Assembly: GCA_034429275.1 (NCBI GenBank) | Contig: DAOUFU010000223.1 | Location: 1-32,532 of the forward strand | DNA from: DAOUFU01 sp034429275 | Lineage (GTDB): Bacteria; Chloroflexota; Anaerolineae; Aggregatilineales; Aggregatilineaceae | DNA: 32,532 bases | Reading direction: 5' to 3' | Shown: positions 1 to 6,583 of the stretch, piece by piece | How the letters are laid out: each line of letters begins with the position of its first letter | Position numbering within the stretch: the stretch's first letter is position 1 | Program-made: the position numbers and the translations under genes | Notes under the pieces: model-generated | What the model saw: only the letters and a program-made list of their open reading frames with translations | Databases searched by the model: none | Told to the model about the DNA's origin: nothing

Positions 1-381
1 CTGGATGAGCGGGTGCGGGCGGTGGTGATCGAAAACTACCTGGGCGGCGGGAGCGATCCGCTCGAAGTATTGGGGCATGGGTGCGATTATGTGCCGCAGC
101 TTTGGCGGTACGCCGAGATCGGTGACGTGGCGCGGCTGATTGTTCCCCGCCCGGCGCTGTACGCTTATCCGGCGGACCGGCCTGGGACCGAGGCGGCGCG
201 CAAGTTCTTCAACCGGATGCGGCCCTCGTATGAAATGTTCCGCTGCCCGGACCGGACCTACCTGGTGGAACCGGGGGCGAGCCTGCGCTATTACCGCACG
301 GTGGCGCGTGATTGGTTTGACCGGTGGCTGGTTGAGGAAGAGGATACCGGGGTGCTGTTGTGGGCACCCCGTGAAGAATAG
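1..381 (+). CDS. Alpha/beta hydrolase (acetylxylan esterase/dienelactone hydrolase-like), C-terminal part
   Basis: The reading frame is open from base 1 and stops at 379-381, so only the last 126 residues are present. The segment LDERVRAVVIENYL, followed by a GHGCDYVPQLWRYAEIGDVA stretch, the strand LIVPRPALYAY and a terminal DWFDRWL, matches the C-terminal half of secreted or cytosolic esterase-like alpha/beta hydrolases. In those proteins a conserved His-Cys-x-x-Tyr-Val-Pro segment precedes 'LIAPRPLL'. The nucleophile Ser lies upstream of the window. The region where the family normally has the catalytic His (PGGHEF-like) reads EPGASLRYY here, with no histidine, so the enzyme may be inactive or use a different residue. 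The family assignment is by motif memory; substrate is unknown. The next gene converges, with 19 nt between the stops. Confidence 0.7.
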   Translation: MDERVRAVVIENYLGGGSDPLEVLGHGCDYVPQLWRYAEIGDVARLIVPRPALYAYPADRPGTEAARKFFNRMRPSYEMFRCPDRTYLVEPGASLRYYRTVARDWFDRWLVEEEDTGVLLWAPREE

Positions 382-400
382 GCAGCCTGAATGGAGAGAG

Positions 401-694
401 TCAGATTTCGGTGATCTGGCGAGCAGGAAGAACAAAAACGGTTGCGGTGTGCTCGTCAGCGTTTTCGGGAGTGGGGCACTGGGTGCGGATGATGGAGTGC
501 GCCTCATTGACACGGGCGGCATCCATACCGATCAGCAGGGTGGTATTGCCGCGCCGGAAGAACCCGCCGGTGCTACTGAATTCGGTCACGCGGAAGTTCG
601 CTTCGAGCAGACAGTTGACGCGCTGCTTGCGGGCCTCGTCGCGGACGACAATGAGCATGAGCCTGGAGGGTGTTTCCTGAGGTGTTGTGGTCAT
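401..694 (-). CDS. DarA/PstA-like cyclic-di-AMP receptor, short paralogue
   Basis: This 97-residue protein has the fold signature of the PII-like c-di-AMP receptor family (B. subtilis DarA/YaaQ, PstA). Its core MLIVVRDEARKQR aligns to the family N-terminus MKLIVAVVQDQDS, followed by NFRVTEFSSTGGFF, RRGNTTLLIGMD and a terminal ATVFVLP strand. FRVT, STG-F and GNTTLL-G line the nucleotide pocket in the family. Compared with the neighbour at 703-1029 it is shorter between the third helix and the last strand, and it has DEHTATVFVL where the neighbour has the Gly-Gly form VEVGGATVFVL. It starts 8 nt after the stop of that gene, so the two are co-transcribed. An alternative start at 658 would match the family N-terminus exactly; the ATG at 694 gives a 12-residue extension. 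c-di-AMP binding is inferred. Confidence 0.85.
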   Translation of the reverse strand: MTTTPQETPSRLMLIVVRDEARKQRVNCLLEANFRVTEFSSTGGFFRRGNTTLLIGMDAARVNEAHSIIRTQCPTPENADEHTATVFVLPARQITEI

Positions 695-702
695 TGGTTA
701 TC

Positions 703-1029
703 TCACGTTTGTTCAAAGTGTTCGACATCAAGCACAAAAACGGTTGCACCGCCGACTTCGACATCGACAAAAGCGCCCATCATGGCGGCGGACTCGACGA
801 TATTGGGACCTGCCGGGATCAAGCGGGTACGGCGCTCGCAGGTTTCGTGGAGGATAGACATCACCACCGGGATTTTTTCATCGTCTACGCCGCTGAGCAG
901 GGTGGTATTGCCGACGCTGAAAAAACTGCCGGTGCTGGCGACGCGGGTAACCCGGAATCCAGCCGAATTCAGAGCTGTGATGGTGCGATCCGCGTCCTGA
1001 TCCTGGACAATCGCGATAACAAGTTTCAT
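703..1029 (-). CDS. darA: DarA/PstA-like cyclic-di-AMP receptor
   Basis: This 108-residue PII-like protein is close to B. subtilis DarA over its whole length: MKLVIAIVQDQDADR at the N-terminus, GFRVTRVASTGSFF, VGNTTLLSGVDD, CERRTRLIP and the final VEVGGATVFVLDVEHF. Family members are small cytosolic trimers that bind c-di-AMP at subunit interfaces and change a large loop; downstream partners are mostly unknown. The start at 1029 is chosen because it begins exactly where the family does and has GGAG 7 nt upstream. An in-frame upstream ATG at 1062 would add 11 unrelated residues. It is first in a two-gene unit with the short paralogue and is divergent from the receiver-kinase at 1176. No diadenylate cyclase or phosphodiesterase gene is visible nearby. 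Confidence 0.92.
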   Translation of the reverse strand: MKLVIAIVQDQDADRTITALNSAGFRVTRVASTGSFFSVGNTTLLSGVDDEKIPVVMSILHETCERRTRLIPAGPNIVESAAMMGAFVDVEVGGATVFVLDVEHFEQT

Positions 1030-1108
1030 GAGGTTCTCCACTTCGGTAGGCTGGCCTATCAAGGCAACCGGAACTCATGTACACTGAGAATAAACTGATT
1101 TGAGAGAG

Positions 1109-1138
1109 ATGACCAAAAAACGCATCTGACTCTATTGT
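1109..1138 (+). promoter_or_regulatory. Candidate sigma70-type promoter for the receiver-kinase gene
   Basis: ATGACC (1109-1114, four of six matches to TTGACA) and TATTGT (1133-1138, four of six to TATAAT) are separated by 18 nt. A transcript would begin near 1145, about 30 nt before the ATG at 1176. It sits in the 146-nt divergent region shared with the c-di-AMP receptor pair. It is a match by eye only. Confidence 0.35.
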
Positions 1139-1175
1139 AGCGGTAACCTGCGTGCGGGGGGAGAGGGTCTTGGCG

Positions 1176-2327
1176 ATGGATGGGAGCACCGGTGAGCAGA
1201 GACCGCTCATCATGTTTGTGGACGACAACCCGGCCCTGCTGGACAGCGTCGAGCAACTGCTGATTATGGAAGGGTTCGATGTACTGGTTGCATCGGATGG
1301 TCAGCAGGCGCTCGAAGTGCTGGCCGCCGCCGACCCGCTGCCCGAACTGATCATCAGCGATGTGATGATGCCGGTGATGGACGGATTCGCGCTGTTTGAG
1401 GAAGTGCGCCGTCGCCGCGAGTGGTACGACATCCAGTTTTTGTTCCTGACGGCGCGCGACCAGATCGCCGACCTGGAGCGCGCTTATAACCTGGGGGTGG
1501 ACGATTTTTTGGTCAAGCCGTTTGATCATGAGCGGCTGGTGCTGATCGTTCGGGGGAAGATCAGGCGGCGGCGCGAGTGGAAGCTGCACCTGGATGAGCA
1601 GCAGCGGGCATTGAACCGGGCCAAGCAAGACCTGGCGATGCTGGTGGCGCATGAGCTGCGGACGCCGCTGGTCTCGATCTCGATGGTGTCGGATATTCTC
1701 TCGCGCGAGATCTCGCTGCTGGACCGCGACCAGGTGGCCATGATGCTGGATACCATGCAGGGCGGCAGCCAACGGCTGGTGAGGCTGGTTGAGCAGATGG
1801 TGCTCTACGTGCAGCTTGAATCGGGGGCTTTGCGCGATAGTCTGAGTTCACCGCTGCGCGAGAGTCGGATGTACGACCTGGTGATCGGCGCGGTGGAGCG
1901 AGCGCGGCAGTTTGCCTATCGGCGGCCCGACGTGCCGGTGCGTTTGGAAGAATACAGCGAGGACCTGGTCGTTTGTGTCGATGCGATAGCGATGCAGCAC
2001 GCGCTGGCCGAAGTGCTGGCCAACGCGATGTTGTTTTCGGCAGCGGACAGCGAAGTCTTTGTGCGGCTGTGGGCCGCTGATGGCATGGCGTGGTTCTGTG
2101 TGGCCGACTGGGGGCGGGGAATTCCTGCCGATGAAGTGGGGCGCGTCTTCGAGCCGTTTTACCAGGTGGATCGCCGCCGCCAGGAACAGCAGGGGATCGG
2201 GATCGGGCTGACGCTGGCGCGCGAGGTGGTCCGCGCACATGGTGGGCTGATTGCGCTGGAGTCCAGCTTCGGTAATGGCACCGAAGTTCGAATCGGACTG
2301 CCGATGTGCCAGAGGAATGGGCAGTGA
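1176..2327 (+). CDS. Hybrid receiver-sensor histidine kinase (REC-HisKA-HATPase_c)
   Basis: This 383-residue soluble protein has an N-terminal receiver domain (about residues 10-125). Acidic D16/D17, the phosphoacceptor D62 in ISDVMMPVMDG, T92 and K114 in FLVKPF are all present. A charged helix leads to a HisKA dimerisation segment with the phosphorylatable H159 in VAHELRTPL, then a HATPase_c domain with an N-box-like LAEVLANAM, DWGRGIP and GIGIGLTLAREVV. No membrane segment or PAS domain is seen, so input must come through phosphorylation of the receiver. This is the layout of cytosolic REC-HK proteins that act inside phosphorelays. The ATG at 1176 is preferred over the in-frame GTG at 1152 because the purine tract GGGGGAGAGGG (1157-1167) lies 8 nt before it. 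The downstream glycerate kinase follows after 10 nt. No partner response regulator is in view. Confidence 0.9.
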   Translation: MDGSTGEQRPLIMFVDDNPALLDSVEQLLIMEGFDVLVASDGQQALEVLAAADPLPELIISDVMMPVMDGFALFEEVRRRREWYDIQFLFLTARDQIADLERAYNLGVDDFLVKPFDHERLVLIVRGKIRRRREWKLHLDEQQRALNRAKQDLAMLVAHELRTPLVSISMVSDILSREISLLDRDQVAMMLDTMQGGSQRLVRLVEQMVLYVQLESGALRDSLSSPLRESRMYDLVIGAVERARQFAYRRPDVPVRLEEYSEDLVVCVDAIAMQHALAEVLANAMLFSAADSEVFVRLWAADGMAWFCVADWGRGIPADEVGRVFEPFYQVDRRRQEQQGIGIGLTLAREVVRAHGGLIALESSFGNGTEVRIGLPMCQRNGQ

Positions 2328-2337
2328 AGGGCAGGCA

Positions 2338-3696
2338 ATGGTGACATTTGAGCGGCCCCAGGCCGCGCAAGGATCGCTGCGGGCGCGAATGCTGCGCGTG
2401 CTGGAAGCGGCGCTGATTGCGGCGGACCCGGTGGAAGCGATCCGGCGGGCGGTGCAGCGTGATGGTGACCTGCTGCGGGTGGACGGGCGCGTCTACGATT
2501 TGCGCGAGTTCCGACGGGTGCTGGTCATCGGTGGAGGGAAGGCGGGTGGGGCGATGGCGCAGGCCGTCGAGGACCTGCTGGGAGATCGCATCACGGCGGG
2601 GCGGGTTATCGTGAAAACCGATCACCTGGCTCCGACGCAGTTGATCCGGCTGACTGAGGCGGGGCACCCGGTACCCGATCAGGCCGGGGTGGATGCCACG
2701 CGCGCCATGGTCGAGCAGCTGCGCGATACCGTGTCGGATGACCTGGTGATATGCCTGATTTCCGGCGGCGGCTCGGCGCTGATGACTCTGCCTGTCGAAG
2801 GGGTGAGCCTGGACGACATCCGCGCGGTGACCGGGGCGCTGCTGGCATCGGGCGCGCCGATCCAGGCGATCAACGCGGTGCGAAAGCATCTTTCGCAGGT
2901 CAACGGGGGGCAGTTGGCGCGGCTGGCGGCTCCGGCAGCCGTGATCGCGCTGATTCTGTCTGACGTGGTGGGAAGCCCGCTCGACGTGATCGCGTCCGGG
3001 CCGACAGTGGCCGATCCGACCACGTTTGCCGACGCACAGGCGATCGTTGCCCGGTATGGCATCGCGGACGATCTCCCGGCGGCGGTCCGCGAGCACCTGG
3101 CGGCGGGGGCCGCCGGTCGGGTGCCGGATACGGTGAAAGCGGGTGACCCTGCATTGGCGCGCGTGCAGAACGTGATCGTGGCGGATAACGCGCGCGCGGT
3201 GGAAGCGGCCCAGGCCGAGGCCGAAGCGCTGGGCTTCCATACGCTGCTGCTTTCGACTTATGTGGAAGGGGAGGCGCGCGAAGTGGCGCGAGTTGTGGCC
3301 GCGCTGGCGAAAGAGATCGCCGTGGCGGACCGGCCCGTGCCTCGCCCGGCGTGTTTGTTGATGGGCGGCGAGACCACCGTGACGCTTCGACCCGGTCATG
3401 GACGAGGCGGGCGCAACCAGGAACTGGCGCTGGCCGCCGCTTTGGCCATCGACGGATGGGCAGGGGTCGAGATCGCCAGCCTGGCGACCGATGGCACGGA
3501 TGGGCCGACCGATTCGGCGGGCGGGCTGGTGAACGGATCAACGGTGGCGCGCGGCTGGGCATTGGGCCGGAGCGCGCTGGCTGCGCTGGATGGCCAGGAT
3601 GCTTACTCCTACCTTGAAGCCGTCGGCGACCTGATGGTGACGGGGCCGACTCGTACCAACGTGAACGACTTGATCGCGGTGATGGTCGATCGATAG
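2338..3696 (+). CDS. gckA: Glycerate 2-kinase (GckA/TtuD, MOFRL family)
   Basis: This 452-residue protein carries both halves of the bacterial type 2 glycerate kinases. The N-terminal DUF4147 Rossmann-like domain has VLVIGGGKAGGAMA, VIVKTDH, EAGHPVPD, ISGGGSALMTLP and LSDVVGSPLDVIASGPTVAD. The C-terminal MOFRL domain has GGETTVTL, GRGGRNQELALAAAL and ATDGTDGPTDSAGG. These enzymes phosphorylate D-glycerate with ATP to 2-phosphoglycerate in the cytosol, feeding glyoxylate, serine or tartronate metabolism into glycolysis. The start at 2338 is preferred because AAGGG lies about 6 nt upstream and it gives a 10-nt gap after the kinase gene. ATG 2317 (in frame, overlapping the upstream gene) and 2251 are less likely. 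Co-transcription with a histidine kinase is probably positional, not functional. Confidence 0.93.
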   Translation: MVTFERPQAAQGSLRARMLRVLEAALIAADPVEAIRRAVQRDGDLLRVDGRVYDLREFRRVLVIGGGKAGGAMAQAVEDLLGDRITAGRVIVKTDHLAPTQLIRLTEAGHPVPDQAGVDATRAMVEQLRDTVSDDLVICLISGGGSALMTLPVEGVSLDDIRAVTGALLASGAPIQAINAVRKHLSQVNGGQLARLAAPAAVIALILSDVVGSPLDVIASGPTVADPTTFADAQAIVARYGIADDLPAAVREHLAAGAAGRVPDTVKAGDPALARVQNVIVADNARAVEAAQAEAEALGFHTLLLSTYVEGEAREVARVVAALAKEIAVADRPVPRPACLLMGGETTVTLRPGHGRGGRNQELALAAALAIDGWAGVEIASLATDGTDGPTDSAGGLVNGSTVARGWALGRSALAALDGQDAYSYLEAVGDLMVTGPTRTNVNDLIAVMVDR

Positions 3697-3718
3697 TTAG
3701 AGCCGATAGCCGGAGCGC

Positions 3719-3752
3719 GGGACGCGGTACAGGAATGCCAGGAATGCGTCCC
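3719..3752 (+). repeat. Inverted repeat enclosing a tandem 9-mer, 3' of glycerate kinase
   Basis: GGGACGC (3719-3725) pairs with GCGTCCC (3746-3752). The loop region contains CAGGAATGC twice in tandem (3730-3738 and 3739-3747; the second copy runs into the right arm). It lies 22 nt after the glycerate kinase stop and could act as a weak terminator, or be one copy of a dispersed palindromic element. ATGCGTCCC recurs in the hairpin at 15240-15270. No T-tract follows. Confidence 0.4.
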
Positions 3753-3828
3753 TACTGGATGAACAATCACCCAGTCTGAGTACCGATAGAGAGTATCAGA
3801 AAAATGAGCAGCACACGGAGGTAACCTT

Positions 3829-4908
3829 ATGAATCGCAAAATCTGGATAGTGGCTGCGGCCCTGGCGCTCGCCCTGGTGGTGGGGGCATTGGGCAGCGGC
3901 GTCCTGGCTCAGGACAGCGGGCCGGGCGTGATCGTCTATTCCTCGGACCGATCGGGGAATTTCGAGGTTTACACGCTGGACCCGCAGACGGGACTGGTCA
4001 CCCAACTGACCAACCATCCCGCCAGTGACATCGAACCGGCATGGTCACCGGACGGCGAATTCATCGCGTTTGTTTCGGATCGCGATGGAGACTACGAGCT
4101 GTTCGTGATGCGGGCCGACGGCAGTGATCTGCAGCAACTGACGGCCAACAACGGTGAAGACCGCCTGCCGCGCTGGCAGCCGGGCGGAGAGCACATCATT
4201 TACAGCTCGGACGTGGGCGGGAAGTGGGACCTGTACTCGATCTCGCCGGATGGCGCGCTTGTGCGGCAGGTGCCGAATGACATGTTCGATGAGCGCGGTC
4301 CCGGCTGGGGCGCGGGACAGGCCGGGCAGCTTCCGTTGGGCCAGGCGACTCCTGCAGTACCCCCGGCGACACCCACTCCCGCCGAACCGCAGGGCACCGT
4401 GACCGGCTTCAGCCTGAACGTGCGGGCGAATCCCGGCGCGGGTGCACAGATTGTGACTCAGATCGCGCAGGGCACGGTGGTGAACGTGATCGGGCGTTAC
4501 GTAGATAATGCGTGGGTTCAGGTGCGCCTGCCGGATGGTCGGATTGGCTGGGTGTTCGCCGAACTGCTGACGTTCAACCGGGACCTGAGCGGCGTACCGG
4601 TGGTGAATGCGCCGTTTATCGCACCGCCGCCGACGGCTACGCCTGTGCTGGCGACGCCCACGCCCGTGATCGGACCGCCGATGGTTACCTTCACGGCGGA
4701 CCGCACGTCGATCACGGCGGGGCAGTGCGTGGTGATCTCGTGGAACACCGACAACATCGACAGCGTATTCTATAATGGTGAAGGCGTCGTGGGCTGGGGA
4801 TCGCGCACAGAATGCCCGGCGACCACTACGACCTATAACCTGCGGGTGGTGTATCGCGACAAGGTGACGGTGGATAACCGATACATCACGATCACCGTGA
4901 CCCCGTAA
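3829..4908 (+). CDS. Secreted PD40 beta-propeller/SH3/Ig-like protein
   Basis: This 359-residue protein starts with a clear signal peptide (MNRK, hydrophobic core to about residue 26, LAQD cleavage region). Residues 33-150 hold about three PD40/TolB-type blades with repeated patterns IVYSSDRSGNFEVYTLD, PAWSPDGEFIAFVSDRDGDY and IIYSSDVGGKWDLYSISPDG. A TP-rich linker leads to a bacterial SH3 domain (about 189-248: LNVRANPGAGAQIVTQI, GRIGWVFAELL). A second TP-rich linker follows, then an Ig-like domain (about 284-359) with CVVISWNTDNIDSVFYNGEG and TECPATTTTYNLRVV and two cysteines. It is exported and probably binds peptidoglycan or glycans; no catalytic residues are seen. GGAGG lies 7 nt before the ATG. 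The number of blades is too small for a closed propeller unless the protein oligomerises. Confidence 0.85.
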   Translation: MNRKIWIVAAALALALVVGALGSGVLAQDSGPGVIVYSSDRSGNFEVYTLDPQTGLVTQLTNHPASDIEPAWSPDGEFIAFVSDRDGDYELFVMRADGSDLQQLTANNGEDRLPRWQPGGEHIIYSSDVGGKWDLYSISPDGALVRQVPNDMFDERGPGWGAGQAGQLPLGQATPAVPPATPTPAEPQGTVTGFSLNVRANPGAGAQIVTQIAQGTVVNVIGRYVDNAWVQVRLPDGRIGWVFAELLTFNRDLSGVPVVNAPFIAPPPTATPVLATPTPVIGPPMVTFTADRTSITAGQCVVISWNTDNIDSVFYNGEGVVGWGSRTECPATTTTYNLRVVYRDKVTVDNRYITITVTP

Positions 4909-4931
4909 CCAACCGAAAGTGAAGTCTGTGG

Positions 4932-4961
4932 GGTGGGGGAAGGGATGGACCTTCCCCCACC
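4932..4961 (+). terminator. Perfect 12-bp hairpin after the PD40/SH3 gene (no U-tract)
   Basis: GGTGGGGGAAGG (4932-4943) and CCTTCCCCCACC (4950-4961) are perfect inverted repeats around the hexaloop GATGGA, 23 nt after the stop codon. No T-run follows. Termination is the likely role by position, but an mRNA 3'-end stabiliser is equally possible. Confidence 0.6.
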
Positions 4962-4996
4962 TGGTGCGGCTGCGAAAGCAATCATGAGGGGGCAGG

Positions 4997-6565
4997 ATGG
5001 GACACCAACGCCAACCGGAGCAAGAGCCGGAATACGATCCGGGCGAGTCTGAGCAGGCAACCGGGGCGGGCGATTCGCTGGTCGGGCAGACGCTTGAAGG
5101 TCGCTACAGGTTCGATGCCCTGTTGGGTGAAGGCACATTCGCGCGGGTTTACCGGGTGCACGATTCGGTCCGGCAGGTAGACCTGGCGGCGAAGGTTCTG
5201 CGCAGCGATATCGCCCAGGAACCCGCGTTTCTGGAGCGCTTCCGGCGCGAGGCCGGAGTGCTGGCCCGGCTGCAACACCCGCATATCGTGCGGTACTACG
5301 ACATCATCGAGAGCGGGCGGCAGGTGTTCATCCTGACCGATTACATCGCGGGCGATACGCTTCAGTGGCGAATCCGCGAGCACGGCGGACCGATGACGCC
5401 GTTCGATTCGCTGCGCTTGCTGCGCCCAATGATGGCGGCGCTGCATTATGCGCACCAAGAGGGAGTCGTTCACCGCGATCTGAAACCGGCGAATATCCTG
5501 ATCGATGCCAACCAGCATGTCTATGTGATGGATTTTGGGATCGCCAAAATCTTGACAGACACGAGCACGCTCACAGTCGATATGACGGTGGGCACGCCGC
5601 ATTACATGTCGCCGGAGCAAATCCTGGCGGCAGAAGTCACCCCGGCCACCGATATTTATGCGCTGGGAGTGATCCTGTACCAGATGTATACCGGCCAGCT
5701 CCCCTTCACCGGCGAGAGCGAACAGGCTACCGGCGTGACAACCGCCGTGAGGATCGCGTATGAGCATCTGCACGTGGCACCCACACCGCCGACCCGACTC
5801 AACCGCCGGTTGAGCGTGGCGGTCGAGGACGTGATTCTCAAATGCCTGGAGAAAGACCCCGGACAGCGCTACCAGAGCGCTACAGAGCTGTATGAGGCAC
5901 TGGCCGAGGCGATCGGGACGCCGTCGGTCGCCCTGGCCGACCTGGCGAGTATGGTCGGTGGGGCGGCTGCGCCGCGCGTGGCGAGCGCGCCAGAAGCGGA
6001 ACGTGTACCCACTGCCGCCGGGGGACTCTCGCAGGTTGGCGCGCGGCTGGGCATTGGGCCAGAGGGCGAGGAAGACAGCTTCGCCGGGGATGCGGGGGAA
6101 ATAGCCCCTGATGCTGACAAGCCCAAACGCAAACCAAAGCGCGAATCGCGGCAGGCCAAGAGCGAAAAAGAAGGCGAGAAAGAGGCCGAAAAGCAGAAAG
6201 AGCAGGACGAAAAAGAGCGCGAAAAAGGCCCGGAAAAAGCCCAGGTGTGGACCTTTGGCGGGACGGGCGATCGGCTGAGTCAGCTCACCTGGGGGCTGAC
6301 GGTGATCTGGGCGGGCGTGGTGTTCTTGCTGGGACTGGATAACTGGGTGGGCTGGATGCTCAGCGGGTTTGGATCGCTGATGCTGCTGGAAGCGGCGGTG
6401 CGAATGGTGGTGCCAGAGTTTCGGGCTAACCCGGGGGCACGCCTGATTTTCGGCTCGATCCTGCTCTCAGTCGGGCTGGGAATGGCGCTGTCGATCGGGA
6501 CATTCTGGCCGCTGGTGCTGATCGCGATTGGGATCAGCATCCTGATCAACCACCTGTTGAAGTGA
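4997..6565 (+). CDS. Membrane-anchored Hanks-type Ser/Thr protein kinase
   Basis: This 522-residue PknB-type kinase has its catalytic domain at about residues 36-305: glycine loop GEGTFARV (44-51), Lys66 in AAKVL, VVHRDLKPANILI with Asp161 and Asn166, DFG at 179-181 and GTPHYMSPEQ at 199-208. A linker follows, including a Lys/Glu-rich tract at about 373-415. The C-terminus has four hydrophobic segments (about 430-447, 450-470, 483-500 and 502-520), resembling the small LiaF/DUF5668-like membrane domains. No PASTA or other extracellular sensor is present, so any sensing would be in the membrane or cytosol. The octapeptide GESEQATG occurs both at 16-23, before the kinase fold, and at 239-246 within the C-lobe. 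A purine-rich GAGGGGGCAGG directly precedes the ATG. The gene converges on the GH3-like gene with 18 nt between stops. Confidence 0.93.
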   Translation: MGHQRQPEQEPEYDPGESEQATGAGDSLVGQTLEGRYRFDALLGEGTFARVYRVHDSVRQVDLAAKVLRSDIAQEPAFLERFRREAGVLARLQHPHIVRYYDIIESGRQVFILTDYIAGDTLQWRIREHGGPMTPFDSLRLLRPMMAALHYAHQEGVVHRDLKPANILIDANQHVYVMDFGIAKILTDTSTLTVDMTVGTPHYMSPEQILAAEVTPATDIYALGVILYQMYTGQLPFTGESEQATGVTTAVRIAYEHLHVAPTPPTRLNRRLSVAVEDVILKCLEKDPGQRYQSATELYEALAEAIGTPSVALADLASMVGGAAAPRVASAPEAERVPTAAGGLSQVGARLGIGPEGEEDSFAGDAGEIAPDADKPKRKPKRESRQAKSEKEGEKEAEKQKEQDEKEREKGPEKAQVWTFGGTGDRLSQLTWGLTVIWAGVVFLLGLDNWVGWMLSGFGSLMLLEAAVRMVVPEFRANPGARLIFGSILLSVGLGMALSIGTFWPLVLIAIGISILINHLLK

Positions 6566-6583
6566 GGCTGTTGGCGGGGAAGC

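Noticed and set aside
349..370. Short GGGGTGC/GCACCCC hairpin at the end of the hydrolase gene
   Set aside because: Lies inside coding sequence with a 7-bp stem and no T-tract; likely chance in GC-rich DNA.
1561..3399. 612-codon open frame antisense to the receiver-kinase and glycerate kinase genes
   Set aside because: Arg/His/Pro-rich shadow caused by high GC; both sense genes carry complete family motifs.
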